Shown here: positions 7,970-17,772 of the stretch, piece after piece
Layout of the letters: every line of letters begins with the position of its first letter
How positions within the stretch are numbered: the first letter of the stretch is position 1
Assembly: GCA_002298125.1 (NCBI GenBank)
Contig: DBMJ01000020.1
Coordinates: 1 to 52,179 of the forward strand
Origin: Clostridium sp. UBA701
GTDB taxonomy: Bacteria > Bacillota > Clostridia > Clostridiales > Clostridiaceae
DNA length: 52,179 nt
Direction: 5' to 3'
Notes under the pieces: generated by a model
The model's database searches: none
Told to the model about the DNA's origin: nothing
The model's input: only the letters and a program-made list of their open reading frames with translations
Translations under genes and position numbers: made by a program

Positions 7970-9193
7970 CTATTGTAATTGAATTTGGTTATAGTTTTTC
8001 TTTCCCCTTTTTATAAGTGCCTTTCCCTCATTAAAATCCTTTTCTTCCAGGATATAATTAAGCTCAGTTATCTTCTCGTTATTTAAGGATAGACCACCCT
8101 GTTGAATAAGCCTTTTTCCTTCTCCCTTAGATGGGATTATTGAGGTTTCTACCATAATATCTAACAAAGAAGAGCCTAATCTATCTCTGCTTATAGTAAC
8201 AGTTGGCACATTGCTCATGTCTCCACCGCCGCCAAAGAGAGCCTCTGCTGCTGCCTGAGCTTTTTTAGCTTCCTCCTCACCGTGAATAATCTTAGTAACC
8301 TCATAAGCTAAGACCTTCTTAGCCTCATTTATTTGTGAATCCTTTAAGGCTCCTAATCTACGTACCTCCTCCATGGGAACAAAGGTGAGTAATGAAAGAC
8401 ATTTTTCCACATCTGCGTCACTTACATTTCTCCAATACTGATAAAACTCATAAGGAGAGGTCTTTTCAGGATCTAACCAAACTGCACCACCTTCAGTCTT
8501 ACCCATTTTTTTGCCTTCACTAGTGGTAAGTAAGGTAAAGGTCATGCCAAAGGCAGGCTTAGCTTCTTTTCTCCTAATTAAATCTACTCCAGCTAGAATA
8601 TTAGACCACTGATCGTCTCCTCCCAGCTCTATTACACAATTATATCTCCTGTTCAATTCCAAGAAGTCGTACCCCTGCATAAGCATATAATTAAATTCTA
8701 AAAAGGATAATCCCTTCTCTAGCCTTTGCTTAAAGCACTCCGCTGTAAGCATTCTATTTACAGAAAAATGTACTCCTATCTCTCTTATAAATTCCACATA
8801 ATTTAGCTGCAGCAGCCAATCAGCATTATTCACCATTATGGCTTTGCCTTCTCCAAAATCAACAAGGCCCTCCATTTGCTGCTTAAAACCATTGGCGTTG
8901 TGTGCAATCTCCTCTTTGGTAAGCATCTTTCTCATATCTGATTTACCGCTTGGGTCTCCAATCATAGCAGTTCCACCCCCGATTAGGGCAATGGGTCTAT
9001 GTCCTGCTCTCTGCATGTGAGCCATAACCATCATTTGAAGAAAATGACCTACATGCAAACTGTCAGCAGTAGGGTCAAAGCCTATGTAAAAAGTAACCTT
9101 CTCCTTCTGGAGAAGCTCTCTAACCTCCTCTTCATGAGTGAGCTGCTTTATATAACCTCTTTCTAAAAGCGTATCATATACATTTGTCATCAT
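7970..9193 (-). CDS. tyrS: Tyrosyl-tRNA synthetase
   Basis: The 407-residue class Ic enzyme charges tRNA-Tyr. The HIGH-type motif SLHVGHFLQ and the KMSKS-type motif GKKMGKT are both present. A C-terminal S4-like RNA-binding domain (about 340-407) includes GEGKRLIQQGGLSLN. The tyrosine-binding signature MLMQGYDFLEL is also visible. Length is normal. GGAGG sits six bases before the first of two adjacent ATG codons. Only 135 bases separate it from the next gene upstream, and that stretch holds a terminator hairpin rather than a T-box. This copy is therefore not under T-box control, unlike trpS in the same window. Confidence 0.95.
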   Translation of the reverse strand: MMTNVYDTLLERGYIKQLTHEEEVRELLQKEKVTFYIGFDPTADSLHVGHFLQMMVMAHMQRAGHRPIALIGGGTAMIGDPSGKSDMRKMLTKEEIAHNANGFKQQMEGLVDFGEGKAIMVNNADWLLQLNYVEFIREIGVHFSVNRMLTAECFKQRLEKGLSFLEFNYMLMQGYDFLELNRRYNCVIELGGDDQWSNILAGVDLIRRKEAKPAFGMTFTLLTTSEGKKMGKTEGGAVWLDPEKTSPYEFYQYWRNVSDADVEKCLSLLTFVPMEEVRRLGALKDSQINEAKKVLAYEVTKIIHGEEEAKKAQAAAEALFGGGGDMSNVPTVTISRDRLGSSLLDIMVETSIIPSKGEGKRLIQQGGLSLNNEKITELNYILEEKDFNEGKALIKRGKKNYNQIQLQ

Positions 9194-9288
9194 TAACTAC
9201 CTCCGTGCAAATACATTAATATATAGTATATATTTTTTTAAGGTTACATTCAAGCAAAAATCCACCATGGATAAAAGCCCATGAATAA

Positions 9289-9310
9289 AAGCCGGTATGT
9301 TCACCGGCTT
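9289..9310. terminator. Terminator after the small P-loop gene
   Basis: A perfect 8-bp stem AAGCCGGT with loop ATGTTC is followed on the minus strand by TTTTATT. Confidence 0.8.
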
Positions 9311-9327
9311 AATTTTCTAATTTATGT

Positions 9328-9738
9328 TTACGCTACATACTTTTGCAGGAACTCTGGTATAAGTTCTTGCTCTGCATTTAAACTCATATATATCTCAATC
9401 TGGTTTTTGTGTGCAAGTTTTTCTAAATTATAAAACAAATGTGCAGCATCTTCAATATTCCCCTGAACAATATTATTTAAACCATCAATAAAAATGGTCT
9501 CAATATCATAGTCCTGAGAAAGAATGCCGCACACATATCCATAAAAATTTTCATAGTTTTTTAAATTGTAATCTGAAGGATCAATAAATCTAACTCTTCT
9601 GTCAATGTCAAAAGCTGGTCTGCTGTCATCTCCAATGTACACTAAATTTCCCTTTGCCATCAAAACCTTTTCATTAGCTAAGCCAATTAAGGCTTTAGTC
9701 TTTCCGCTACCTTTTTTGCCACAAAATACATGAATCAT
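9328..9738 (-). CDS. Small P-loop NTPase of unknown function
   Basis: The 136-residue protein starts with a Walker A motif at once (CGKKGSGKT, residues 6-14) and has a Walker B-like strand TIFIDGLNNI near residue 85. It is about as short as a P-loop domain can be, with no added domain, signal peptide or membrane segment. A GGAGGG ribosome site lies upstream of the ATG. It is monocistronic, between tyrS and a P-type ATPase gene, and the neighbours give no hint of function. I recognise the fold but no named family. Confidence 0.8.
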   Translation of the reverse strand: MIHVFCGKKGSGKTKALIGLANEKVLMAKGNLVYIGDDSRPAFDIDRRVRFIDPSDYNLKNYENFYGYVCGILSQDYDIETIFIDGLNNIVQGNIEDAAHLFYNLEKLAHKNQIEIYMSLNAEQELIPEFLQKYVA

Positions 9739-9895
9739 TTTACCATCGCCCTCCTAAAAATTTTTATTACTCTCGGATATAGCCTCCGGTATGTATATGT
9801 TTATGTATAGATTATATAATATTCAGAAAATTTTTGCAATATAAGTTGATGTTTTTATATTAATAATTTGTGAATGATTTCACGGACAAACTTAA

Positions 9896-9917
9896 AGGCA
9901 GGGACTACTCCCCGCCT
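9896..9917. terminator. Terminator after the P-type ATPase gene
   Basis: AGGC-A-GGGA pairs with TCCC-C-GCCT around loop CTAC, with a T-rich stretch beyond on the minus strand. Confidence 0.75.
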
Positions 9918-9931
9918 CATATTATTTACAA

Positions 9932-12424
9932 TTATGATTTACGTCTGTTTTGGATGAATTTAACTACTTCCCACCAGGCTGAAGACACAAAGCCAAGCAT
10001 TATGGCAAAAATCAGCATATTAAGATCTACTGGTGTAGTCTTAAAATAAGGCTGTAAAAATGGTACATAGATTATACAAAATAGCATAACTAATGCCAAG
10101 CTATTGATATATAATCTTGCCTTGTTTCCCTTTTCCTTGAAAATATGAAGCAGATACTGAGTATTGGATCTGTTTACCAAAACCAAAAACACATTAGCTA
10201 CTATTAAAGTGATAAGAGAAAAGCTCCTGGCATAGCTTTCTGTGTAACCAGCATCATTTAGTATATGGAAGGGGATAAAGGCGGCTAAGAACATCACTAT
10301 ACCCTGCAGTACCACCTTAATAGTAAGACCTTTTGTAAGCAAAGGCTCCTTGGGAGATCGTGGTGGCTGACTCATTATATATGGTTCTGCTGGCTCCCCC
10401 TCAAATACAATAGAGCAGGTTGGGTCAATGATTAGTTCTAAGAGCATTATATGCATAGGTAGCAGCATCTGAGGAAGGTTGAAAATTGGGGCAAATAGTG
10501 CCAAAGCAGCTATAGGTATATGAATTATCATTATATATACCATGGCTTTTCTGATATTGTCATATATCTTTCTTCCATCCTCTACAGAGTGCACTATGGT
10601 AGTAAAATTGTCATCCATTAAAATCATATGGGCGGCTTCCTTAGCCACCTCAGTACCTCTTTTACCCATGGCAATTCCAATATCAGCACTCTTAAGTGCT
10701 GGTGCATCATTTACTCCATCACCAGTCATAGCTACTATCTCACCATTCTTCTTAAGTGCCTTTACTATCTTCATCTTATGCTCAGGTATTACTCTTGAGA
10801 ATATGTCACAGGTTTTAACGGCTTCGCAAAGCTCCTCCTCAGACATAGCATCTATATCATTACCAGTAATAGATTTATTTGCAAATTTTAATCCTATCTC
10901 TTCTCCAATAGCTACGGCGGTTCTACTGTAATCCCCGGTTATCATCACCACTGATATACCAGCCTTTTTGCATAGTTCTATGGCGTCCTGAACACCGTCC
11001 TTGGGTGGATCCTGAAGTCCTACAAGGCCTTTAAAGGAGAGGGTATATCGCTCTAAAGCATCAAACAAATCCTCAGTACAGCACTCTGCAAAAGCAAGAA
11101 CTCTAAGACCCTTTGCCGCCATTTCATCTATAATTCTTTCTATATTCTTTCTCTTAGCACCATCTAAATTACACAGTGGAAGTATGGTTTCTGGGGATCC
11201 TTTTGCAGCTACGAAATATTTAGAGTCAATATTATAAATATTTCCCATTCTCTTAGTCTTAGAGTCAAAGGCAAATTTCTTAACTAGCGCATAGTTGTAT
11301 AACTTAGCTATATCCGTATTAGCTGCAGCAGCTTCTACTATGGCTTTTTCCATCGGATCATAAGGATTTTCCTCGCAGGATAGGATAAATAGTTCACTTA
11401 AGCTAACAGCTTTAAAATCCTTTACTCCTATTAATGTCTTGTTGTCATAAACCGACTTTACAGCCATCTTATTTTGAGTTATAGTTCCTGTCTTATCTAC
11501 ACATAAAACCGTAGCAGAGCCCAAGGTCTCTACTGCAGATATCCTTCTCATTAGTGTATTTTTCTTAGCCAGTCTAAAGGCTCCTAGGGAGAGAAAAACC
11601 GTTAAAACCACGGGAAATTCCTCAGGTATTATTGCCATAGCAAGTGTTATACCAGCTAAAATACTCTTTAATATATTTCCACTGTAAAAATAGGAACAGG
11701 CTATAACCAATACACAAAGTATAGCTCCAGCTAGAGCAAGGCTTTTTACCAATTGTCCTATTTTTTTCTGTAGAGGAGTAAGCTCCTCTTTAGCCTCACT
11801 AATAGCCTTTCCTATTTTACCGTACTCAGTGTTGTAGCCAGTAAATATTACCCTCGCTGTACATTTCCCAAAGATGGTAAGGGTACCTGCATAGAGTCTA
11901 TAATTTTTCCAGTGACCATCATTTTCTTCAGAAACGTAAATATCATTTTTAAACACTGGCTCAGATTCACCAGTTAAAATAGATTCATCTACAGAAAAAT
12001 TTGATACTTCAAGTACTTCACAGTCTGCTGGTATACGTTCTCCCTCTGTTAAATATATAATATCCCCTGGCACAAGCTCTGAGCTCTTAATTAGCTTTTT
12101 CTCATTATCTCTTAAAACATAAACCTGTGGAGAGGTTAAGTCCTTTAAAGCATTCATAGTCCTTTCAGTCTTCCACTCCTGTATAAAGGTTATTGTTGCA
12201 ACGAACATTACAAAAACTAGCATAACTAAACCTTCTCTAGGCTCACCCAATATAAAATATACTGCAGCAGCACCAACTAGGAGCAAAAACATAGGCTCCG
12301 TAAACACTCCAAGAAATTTTATAAATGGGTTATGCTTTTTAGCTTTGGACAGCTCATTTAGCCCATATTTTCCCTGAAGCTCTAGTGCTTCCTTAGTGCT
12401 CAATCCTCGGAAGTCTTTTTCCAT
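9932..12424 (-). CDS. Cation-translocating P-type ATPase (P2-like)
   Basis: The 830-residue ATP-driven ion pump sits in the cytoplasmic membrane. The phosphorylated Asp is D310 in CVDKTGT. TGESEPV (actuator domain), TGDGVNDAPALKSADIG (hinge) and about ten hydrophobic segments are present. The transmembrane helix 4 motif reads PEEFP where SERCA-type calcium pumps have PEGLP, so calcium specificity cannot be assumed. There is no N-terminal heavy-metal domain and no CPC motif, which excludes copper or cadmium pumps. Length fits the PacL/PMA-like group. It is monocistronic with its own terminator. Ion choice is undecided. Confidence 0.9.
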   Translation of the reverse strand: MEKDFRGLSTKEALELQGKYGLNELSKAKKHNPFIKFLGVFTEPMFLLLVGAAAVYFILGEPREGLVMLVFVMFVATITFIQEWKTERTMNALKDLTSPQVYVLRDNEKKLIKSSELVPGDIIYLTEGERIPADCEVLEVSNFSVDESILTGESEPVFKNDIYVSEENDGHWKNYRLYAGTLTIFGKCTARVIFTGYNTEYGKIGKAISEAKEELTPLQKKIGQLVKSLALAGAILCVLVIACSYFYSGNILKSILAGITLAMAIIPEEFPVVLTVFLSLGAFRLAKKNTLMRRISAVETLGSATVLCVDKTGTITQNKMAVKSVYDNKTLIGVKDFKAVSLSELFILSCEENPYDPMEKAIVEAAAANTDIAKLYNYALVKKFAFDSKTKRMGNIYNIDSKYFVAAKGSPETILPLCNLDGAKRKNIERIIDEMAAKGLRVLAFAECCTEDLFDALERYTLSFKGLVGLQDPPKDGVQDAIELCKKAGISVVMITGDYSRTAVAIGEEIGLKFANKSITGNDIDAMSEEELCEAVKTCDIFSRVIPEHKMKIVKALKKNGEIVAMTGDGVNDAPALKSADIGIAMGKRGTEVAKEAAHMILMDDNFTTIVHSVEDGRKIYDNIRKAMVYIMIIHIPIAALALFAPIFNLPQMLLPMHIMLLELIIDPTCSIVFEGEPAEPYIMSQPPRSPKEPLLTKGLTIKVVLQGIVMFLAAFIPFHILNDAGYTESYARSFSLITLIVANVFLVLVNRSNTQYLLHIFKEKGNKARLYINSLALVMLFCIIYVPFLQPYFKTTPVDLNMLIFAIMLGFVSSAWWEVVKFIQNRRKS

Positions 12425-12656
12425 TAATTACACCCCATTCTCAATTAATAATATTATAATATGCTTGAATAGCCAAAAAGTCAACACTATCTAATTGTTA
12501 TCTATTATCAATTGATACTGGTAATCAATAATATTTGATTAAAATTCTTATTATTAATATCCTTTTATACCCCATAGCTTCATATGGATATAAATTTCAA
12601 AAACCTTTATTATATTGTGGTATACTGTTTATATTCTATATATGAGGAGTTTGAAA

Positions 12657-12929
12657 ATGAAGGATATTGTTGTGGTTTATTTAATATTAATTAATCTTAT
12701 CACTTTTATTTTTATGTATGTGGACAAGCAGCGTGCCATAAGACATAAATGGCGAATACCAGAGCATACCCTTATGCTGCTTGCCGTTTTAGGTGGGTCC
12801 ATTGGAGGGCTCATGGGCATGAACTTATTTCACCATAAAACAAAGCATGCTAAGTTCAAGTATGGCTTCCCTTTAATCCTTATTATCGAGCTGTCTATAG
12901 CTTATTATCTGCTCCACAATTATTTTTAA
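12657..12929 (+). CDS. DUF1294 family small membrane protein
   Basis: The 90-residue protein has about three hydrophobic segments (residues 3-20, 37-58, 70-88). Between them lies the typical DUF1294 stretch DKQRA..HKWRIPEHTLMLLAVLGGSIGG followed by HHKTKHAKFKYG. The function is unknown. Start choice: ATG at 12657 has GAGGAG seven bases upstream; an upstream in-frame ATG at 12615 lies in promoter-like sequence (TATACT near 12621). It precedes the GH25 muramidase by about 70 bases in the same direction and may be co-transcribed with it. Confidence 0.82.
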   Translation: MKDIVVVYLILINLITFIFMYVDKQRAIRHKWRIPEHTLMLLAVLGGSIGGLMGMNLFHHKTKHAKFKYGFPLILIIELSIAYYLLHNYF

Positions 12930-12997
12930 ATTTATTGTCACCATATTCTCACCATATAAATAACTTAATAGTGAAAGCAACATATTTGGAGGATGTA

Positions 12998-13999
12998 ATG
13001 CAAAACAAAAATCCAAACAGCTTATTTGGTGCGGATATTAATGAGTACAAGGAAAATGTTAATTTTAACACCTTGTCTAGAACAGTGGATTTCTTGTATC
13101 TTAGAGCTTCTGGCTCTGCCTCTGGTAAATTTAGAATAGATCAAAAATTTATAGCCTTTGCTAAAGGCAGCAGACAGTACAAAATCCCAGTAGGCGCTTA
13201 CCATTATTCAGTTCCCTCTGCAGATCTTTCTACAGCAGATAGTCAGTGCGATGGCTTTATAAGTGCCCTTCAGCAGGGCTTTGGTACTGGAGATTACGGG
13301 GATTTATTCCCTGTATTAGATGTAGAAGCTCCTACAAACAAATCTATTTCAACAGAACAGCTATTAAACTGGGTAAACAGATTCAAGCGAAGATTTGAAG
13401 CTAAAACCAGAAGAAAACTAATGCTATACACAGGAACCTTCTTCATACAGCTTTATGACGATTTCTTCATTCCAGGGCGAGGCCACATATTGAAGGATAT
13501 GCCTCTATGGATAGCCATGTATGTTGAAATACCAGGTAATCCTCCCTACCCTCCAAACATTGGAGGTTGGACTAGATGGAGAATATGGCAGTACACTGAA
13601 AAAGGGAACATTAATGGAGTTGATCCGCCTGTAGACCTAAACTGGGGACCTAATAATATAGATTACCTAAGACCCCCTGTAAATGTTAGAAACTTTAAAG
13701 CAACTGCAGATAGAGCAAATATATACGCTAGCTGGAGTCAAAATCCGGACGTAGACCTATCCGGGTACAATCTATTTGTAAATGGCAATTACATTACTAC
13801 CCTAAACAGAAAAGCAACCTCCTATATTATTTCTAAGAGTAAACACGGTTTAAGCTCTAGCACTCCCTTAGAGGTTTGTATTGAAGCCTTTGATTTTGAC
13901 GGGGATTTCTCAAAAAAGAGAACCTGTGCTGTGGTACCAAAGTTAAGAGGAGATAATAATGAAATTGACGAAACCGAGTATACTTCTCCTATAGCATAA
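12998..13999 (+). CDS. GH25 (Chalaropsis-type) muramidase with C-terminal fibronectin-like domain
   Basis: The 333-residue protein has a glycoside hydrolase family 25 core (about 8-225): FGADINEYKENVNF at the start, the acidic strand VLDVEAP, WIAMY, and WRIWQYTEKGNINGV near the end. Such enzymes cleave the N-acetylmuramyl bond of peptidoglycan. Residues about 232-325 form a fibronectin type III-like beta domain. No signal peptide, membrane helix or cell-wall repeat is visible, so release to the wall would need lysis, a holin or non-classical export. GGAGG (12988-12992) five bases before ATG at 12998 sets the start. No phage genes surround it. Confidence 0.88.
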   Translation: MQNKNPNSLFGADINEYKENVNFNTLSRTVDFLYLRASGSASGKFRIDQKFIAFAKGSRQYKIPVGAYHYSVPSADLSTADSQCDGFISALQQGFGTGDYGDLFPVLDVEAPTNKSISTEQLLNWVNRFKRRFEAKTRRKLMLYTGTFFIQLYDDFFIPGRGHILKDMPLWIAMYVEIPGNPPYPPNIGGWTRWRIWQYTEKGNINGVDPPVDLNWGPNNIDYLRPPVNVRNFKATADRANIYASWSQNPDVDLSGYNLFVNGNYITTLNRKATSYIISKSKHGLSSSTPLEVCIEAFDFDGDFSKKRTCAVVPKLRGDNNEIDETEYTSPIA

Positions 14000-14007
14000 A
14001 TCCTCAT

Positions 14008-14043
14008 AGCAAAGCCCCTCCATTAAATGGAAGGGCTTTGCTG
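14008..14043. terminator. Convergent terminator between muramidase and coiled-coil export partner
   Basis: AGCAAAGCCC / GGGCTTTGCT is continued by TCCAT / ATGGA with one mismatch. It is a strong hairpin between converging genes. Confidence 0.85.
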
Positions 14044-14067
14044 TTTAGCTTAATTTTATGAAGCTTA

Positions 14068-15573
14068 CTACTTTACAAAAAGGTGGAGAAATTTCTGCCA
14101 GAAGCTCTCCTTACTCTGTGCAGCTTCAACCCTTTTAACTATCTCTGGTTTTTTTACTCCAGGAGTCTTTAATATAATCTGCAGACTGGAATTGTTCTTA
14201 TTTGAGTCATCTATAAACGAAGGAACTGGGGCATTTTTATCTCCATTGCCCATTAACCCTGAGAGATTATCCATAAGCTCCAATCTCATAGTTTTAACAC
14301 CTTCATCTCTCAGCTTTAAAATACCGTAGCTTAGCTGTCCTTGGGCAGAAATAAGAGTGCCAATCCCCATTGCTGCCTCTTTATAGCCAGCTGCAACCTT
14401 TCTATAGCCATCATTTAAGCTATTATATCCATTCAAAGTAGATGAGACTCCAGCTTTCACTCCAGCAAAGCCCTGCTGCAGCTCCTGAATTTTGCTTGTT
14501 TGTCCTGATTCTTGGGCTATTAGCATCTTTAGAGCCTGACCTTCCTGAAGTACTGCTCCTGCAAGTGCACGGGTGCTTGGATCCCCACTTGATAACAGCT
14601 GCTGAGCAAGGATTTCCAGCTGTTTGTGACTTGTATAAAGCTCGTTCATGCCATAGGCAAAGCTATTTAAACCCTGTTCAAATTGCATCTGTGCAGCAAT
14701 GACTTGCTCACTACCCTGTTTAAGCCTTTCAGAGTTTTCACCAAGAGGTAAAACTGCTTTATCTATATCTGTCATACCCTTATTCGCAGCCCTTAAACCC
14801 TCTGATAACTTCCCCGAGCCGTCATATAGTTCACTCATACCATTCTCAATTTTAGTAAGTCCCTTTGGCAGCTCTTGAAGTTTTTTTGCAATCCCTGATG
14901 GAAATATTGAGGCCGAAGGCAATATAGAAAGCGTTATTGGTTCTAACTCTATATCCTTTCCCTTCATTTTTATAGTAAAGGTTTCTTTCCCTCTACCCAA
15001 AGCTATAAAGGTGGCATTTAGCTTCTTTCCTACCACTACCCCTGAGCCGTTTTCAAGCTCAATATTCTTAAATTTATCCATATTTATGGAGGTCTGCATT
15101 TGAACAATTAATTCTGAAGGCTTTAAACCATTTTGTTTATACTTGCCATTTATACCTACTTCCATTAGAATTTTAACATCCCCATTCTTGCCTGCCAAAG
15201 CCTCTGCAGGAATTTCTGCACCATCTAGGTAGTATTTAAAGGAGAAGGAAAAAGGAAGCTCCTTTACTACTGTTCCTTGATAGTAGATGTCCCTTTTTTG
15301 AAGCAGGCTGCTCTTCCACTTTAGCTTATTGGCCTCCACCTCTGGTAGAGTGTTATCTATAAGGCTCTTTACAGAGGTGTAGCTTCCGTAATCTGTAACA
15401 CTATCCTCTGTAGTACTCCCGTATAATCTGTTAACTAACTGTATACTCTCAGTAGTGCCATCATTTTTAAGATTTACATATACTGTTTCATCTCTCTTTA
15501 CCTCACCAAAGGCTGTAACTGAGCTTAAGCTCATAGCTGCAGCTAGTGCAATACATACTAATCTCTTCTTCAT
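14068..15573 (-). CDS. Secreted coiled-coil (heptad Leu-Gly) partner of the MMPL transporter
   Basis: The 501-residue exported protein has a clear signal peptide (KKRLVCIALAAAMSLSSVTAFG). A beta-rich region (about 25-220) is followed by a long helical region (about 230-420). There, repeated Leu/Gly heptads such as GLTKIENGMSELYDGSGKLSEGL resemble the YhgE/Pip heptad-repeat proteins. A basic, amphipathic C-terminus (SFWQKFLHLFVK) ends it; no C-terminal membrane helix is seen. Start choice: ATG at 15573 with GGGAG seven bases upstream, rather than an overlapping start at 15603. It lies 13 bases after the MMPL gene and likely forms an envelope-spanning complex with it. Substrate unknown. Confidence 0.8.
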   Translation of the reverse strand: MKKRLVCIALAAAMSLSSVTAFGEVKRDETVYVNLKNDGTTESIQLVNRLYGSTTEDSVTDYGSYTSVKSLIDNTLPEVEANKLKWKSSLLQKRDIYYQGTVVKELPFSFSFKYYLDGAEIPAEALAGKNGDVKILMEVGINGKYKQNGLKPSELIVQMQTSINMDKFKNIELENGSGVVVGKKLNATFIALGRGKETFTIKMKGKDIELEPITLSILPSASIFPSGIAKKLQELPKGLTKIENGMSELYDGSGKLSEGLRAANKGMTDIDKAVLPLGENSERLKQGSEQVIAAQMQFEQGLNSFAYGMNELYTSHKQLEILAQQLLSSGDPSTRALAGAVLQEGQALKMLIAQESGQTSKIQELQQGFAGVKAGVSSTLNGYNSLNDGYRKVAAGYKEAAMGIGTLISAQGQLSYGILKLRDEGVKTMRLELMDNLSGLMGNGDKNAPVPSFIDDSNKNNSSLQIILKTPGVKKPEIVKRVEAAQSKESFWQKFLHLFVK

Positions 15574-15586
15574 TTTAACACTCCCT

Positions 15587-17647
15587 TCACCGATTTTTCT
15601 CAACCCATTTTATTGTGGTCAGCTTAATCAAAGGATGAAATAACACCAATAGGGAGGGTAGCAGAATATAAACTAGCAGCATACTTAATAACGCTCCTCT
15701 TCCTATGAGTAAAGTAAGCTCTGAGGCAGATTTAATGGTGGTTATAAAGGATACACTTAAGGTACCTGCCATGAGTATTAAAGCACTTACCAATATAGAG
15801 CTTCCGCAATCTCTCAAGGTCTTCCCAACAGATTCTTTTATACTAAGATGCTGAATATTCTCTTTGTATCTGGAGGTAAACAAAATTGCATAGTCTACTG
15901 TAGCCCCTAGCTGAATGGCTCCAAGAACTATAAAGCTTATAAAATTAAGAGGCGTGCCCTGAAAGTAGGGTATACTCAAGTTTATCCAAATTGCTATTTC
16001 TATTACAAAAAGTAATATTAGCGGAAGCATTATGGATCTAAAGGTTACAACCAAAACAAGACCTATTAACAGTACTGATATTATGGTTACTGTGTCAAAA
16101 TCCCTTCCTGTAACCTCCTTTAAATCCTCATACACTGCAGCTTCTCCAGTTACATAAGCCTCCTTATATTTGTCTTTTACTATAGTTCTTATGGAATTAA
16201 CAGCCTCTGAGCTTTCCACTCCCTCTAGGGCTGTATTTAACTTCACAGTAAAGAATTCATATTTGTCACTTTCAAAGTTTTTTCTCACTTCACTGGGAAT
16301 GAACTCCTTAGGTATACTTGTATCTACCAGTGAATATAGGCCTTCTGTACTACTTACCCCTGAAACTTTTTCAATGAGCCCCATGGTTTCAACCATACTA
16401 TAGGGTTCCACCTCAGGAATTATTACAATTAACTCCTTGCCTTCATCAAAGGTTTGAAATATTTTTTCATTGGCTATCCTAGAGGAAGACTTTTCAGAAA
16501 GAGTCCTTTCATCAGAGTAATAATAACTCACCTTAGTTTGAGCAAGGTAAACTGGTATAGCTAAAAGCAGTGCCAGTATTACAGCACCATATCTAAGACT
16601 ATAAAGGTGTTTGCTTAAAAACTTAAACTGTGGAAGAATGGGCTTGTGTGTAAATTTTGAAAGATACTTCTCTACAGCTAAGGTCAAACAGGGAAGAAGT
16701 GTGAGCACTGATATAAGACTGAGCAATACTCCCTTGGCTATCACAAGACCCATGTCTTTACCTAGCCCATAGTTCATGGATAGCAGCGCAAGAAATCCAA
16801 AAAGTGTAGTCAGGGCACTGGCGGAAACAGTACTTATGGTCTTAGTAAGTGCTATAGTCATAGCCTGCACACTTTCATGCTTTTCTCTTTCCTCCTTGTA
16901 TCTATGCAGCAGGAATATAGAATAATCCATAGATACTGCAAGCTGAAGTATGCTTGCCACAGAATGAGTAGTGTAGGATACAGAGGAAAATATCAAATTG
17001 CTGCCCTTATTTAACATTATGGCGGTACCGATAGCAGCAAAGAATAGCAATGGCTCAAAATAGTTATTGGAGGTTAAAAGCAGTATTATGGTAATAAGTA
17101 GAAATGCAACCAAAGAGTAATTAAGCATTTCTCTAGAGGTGGTTTCTTGAATATCCTTACATACAGCAGCTCTACCGCCTATATAATGCTCTGCAATAAT
17201 CATCTTATCAATTTTGTCTAGGGCAGCCTGAGTTTCCTTAGCATCATCTCCAGTTGTAAATTTAATTTGAAGTAGACTAAACTCCCCTCTCACAAACCTA
17301 TCTGCAATATTCTTATCTATCATCTCTAGGGGCTTGTTTATATCTTCTGCATCATCTAGCCAGATAACATCCTTTACTCTAGCTAGCTCTTTAATATTAG
17401 TCTTTAGCTCTGCAATTTCATTAAGGCTCATACCCTTTACTAGTAGAGATGCCGTACCATGGACATCAAAGTTATCTGACATAATTGCCTTACCTTTTAC
17501 AGAATCAAGCTTCCTTGGAAGATAACTGCTTAAATCATATTGAACTCTAACAAAATTTGAAAGTATAAAGGAAATTAGTATCAAAACAGCATAGAAAACT
17601 ATAATACTCTTCCTATGATTTACAATAAAAGTTACTATTTTTTTCAC
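15587..17647 (-). CDS. MMPL/RND-family transporter
   Basis: The 686-residue membrane transporter has the duplicated RND layout: one N-terminal helix (about 10-32), an extracytoplasmic domain, a cluster of five or six helices (about 170-350), a second helix with an outside loop, and a second helix cluster (about 525-680). The pattern SMDYSIFLLHRYKEE in the first half and GATVDYAILFTSRYKEN in the second is the conserved proton-relay region of MMPL proteins. Such proteins export lipids, antibiotics or peptides by proton motive force. It is the first gene of an operon with the secreted coiled-coil protein. A TetR gene lies just upstream. Confidence 0.9.
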   Translation of the reverse strand: MKKIVTFIVNHRKSIIVFYAVLILISFILSNFVRVQYDLSSYLPRKLDSVKGKAIMSDNFDVHGTASLLVKGMSLNEIAELKTNIKELARVKDVIWLDDAEDINKPLEMIDKNIADRFVRGEFSLLQIKFTTGDDAKETQAALDKIDKMIIAEHYIGGRAAVCKDIQETTSREMLNYSLVAFLLITIILLLTSNNYFEPLLFFAAIGTAIMLNKGSNLIFSSVSYTTHSVASILQLAVSMDYSIFLLHRYKEEREKHESVQAMTIALTKTISTVSASALTTLFGFLALLSMNYGLGKDMGLVIAKGVLLSLISVLTLLPCLTLAVEKYLSKFTHKPILPQFKFLSKHLYSLRYGAVILALLLAIPVYLAQTKVSYYYSDERTLSEKSSSRIANEKIFQTFDEGKELIVIIPEVEPYSMVETMGLIEKVSGVSSTEGLYSLVDTSIPKEFIPSEVRKNFESDKYEFFTVKLNTALEGVESSEAVNSIRTIVKDKYKEAYVTGEAAVYEDLKEVTGRDFDTVTIISVLLIGLVLVVTFRSIMLPLILLFVIEIAIWINLSIPYFQGTPLNFISFIVLGAIQLGATVDYAILFTSRYKENIQHLSIKESVGKTLRDCGSSILVSALILMAGTLSVSFITTIKSASELTLLIGRGALLSMLLVYILLPSLLVLFHPLIKLTTIKWVEKNR

Positions 17648-17718
17648 ATTTTTCCCCCTCCAAACACATATTTTAATTTTATGATTAAAACAATAGTTTT
17701 AAATTCTTGTTTAAATTT

Positions 17719-17747
17719 ATCATAGCACTGTTCCGTGTTCTAGTCAA
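17719..17747 (-). promoter_or_regulatory. Promoter of the MMPL operon with a possible operator in the spacer
   Basis: Minus strand TTGACT (17747-17742), a 17-base spacer and TATGAT (17724-17719). The spacer contains CAC-TGTTCC-GTG, an imperfect dyad that also repeats GAACA. This is a suitable place for the neighbouring TetR repressor to bind; binding is inferred. Confidence 0.6.
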
Positions 17748-17772
17748 TAATTGTAAAATGATTTTTTACAGC

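Noticed and set aside
9194..9327. T-box leader for tyrS
   Set aside because: The gap is only 135 bases, lacks the GGTGGTACCGCG sequence, and is occupied by the terminator of the upstream gene.
12506..12517. Palindrome TATCAATTGATA upstream of the DUF1294 gene
   Set aside because: Perfect but short and purely AT-rich apart from two C/G pairs. It is likely by chance in this base composition, and no promoter element is placed next to it.
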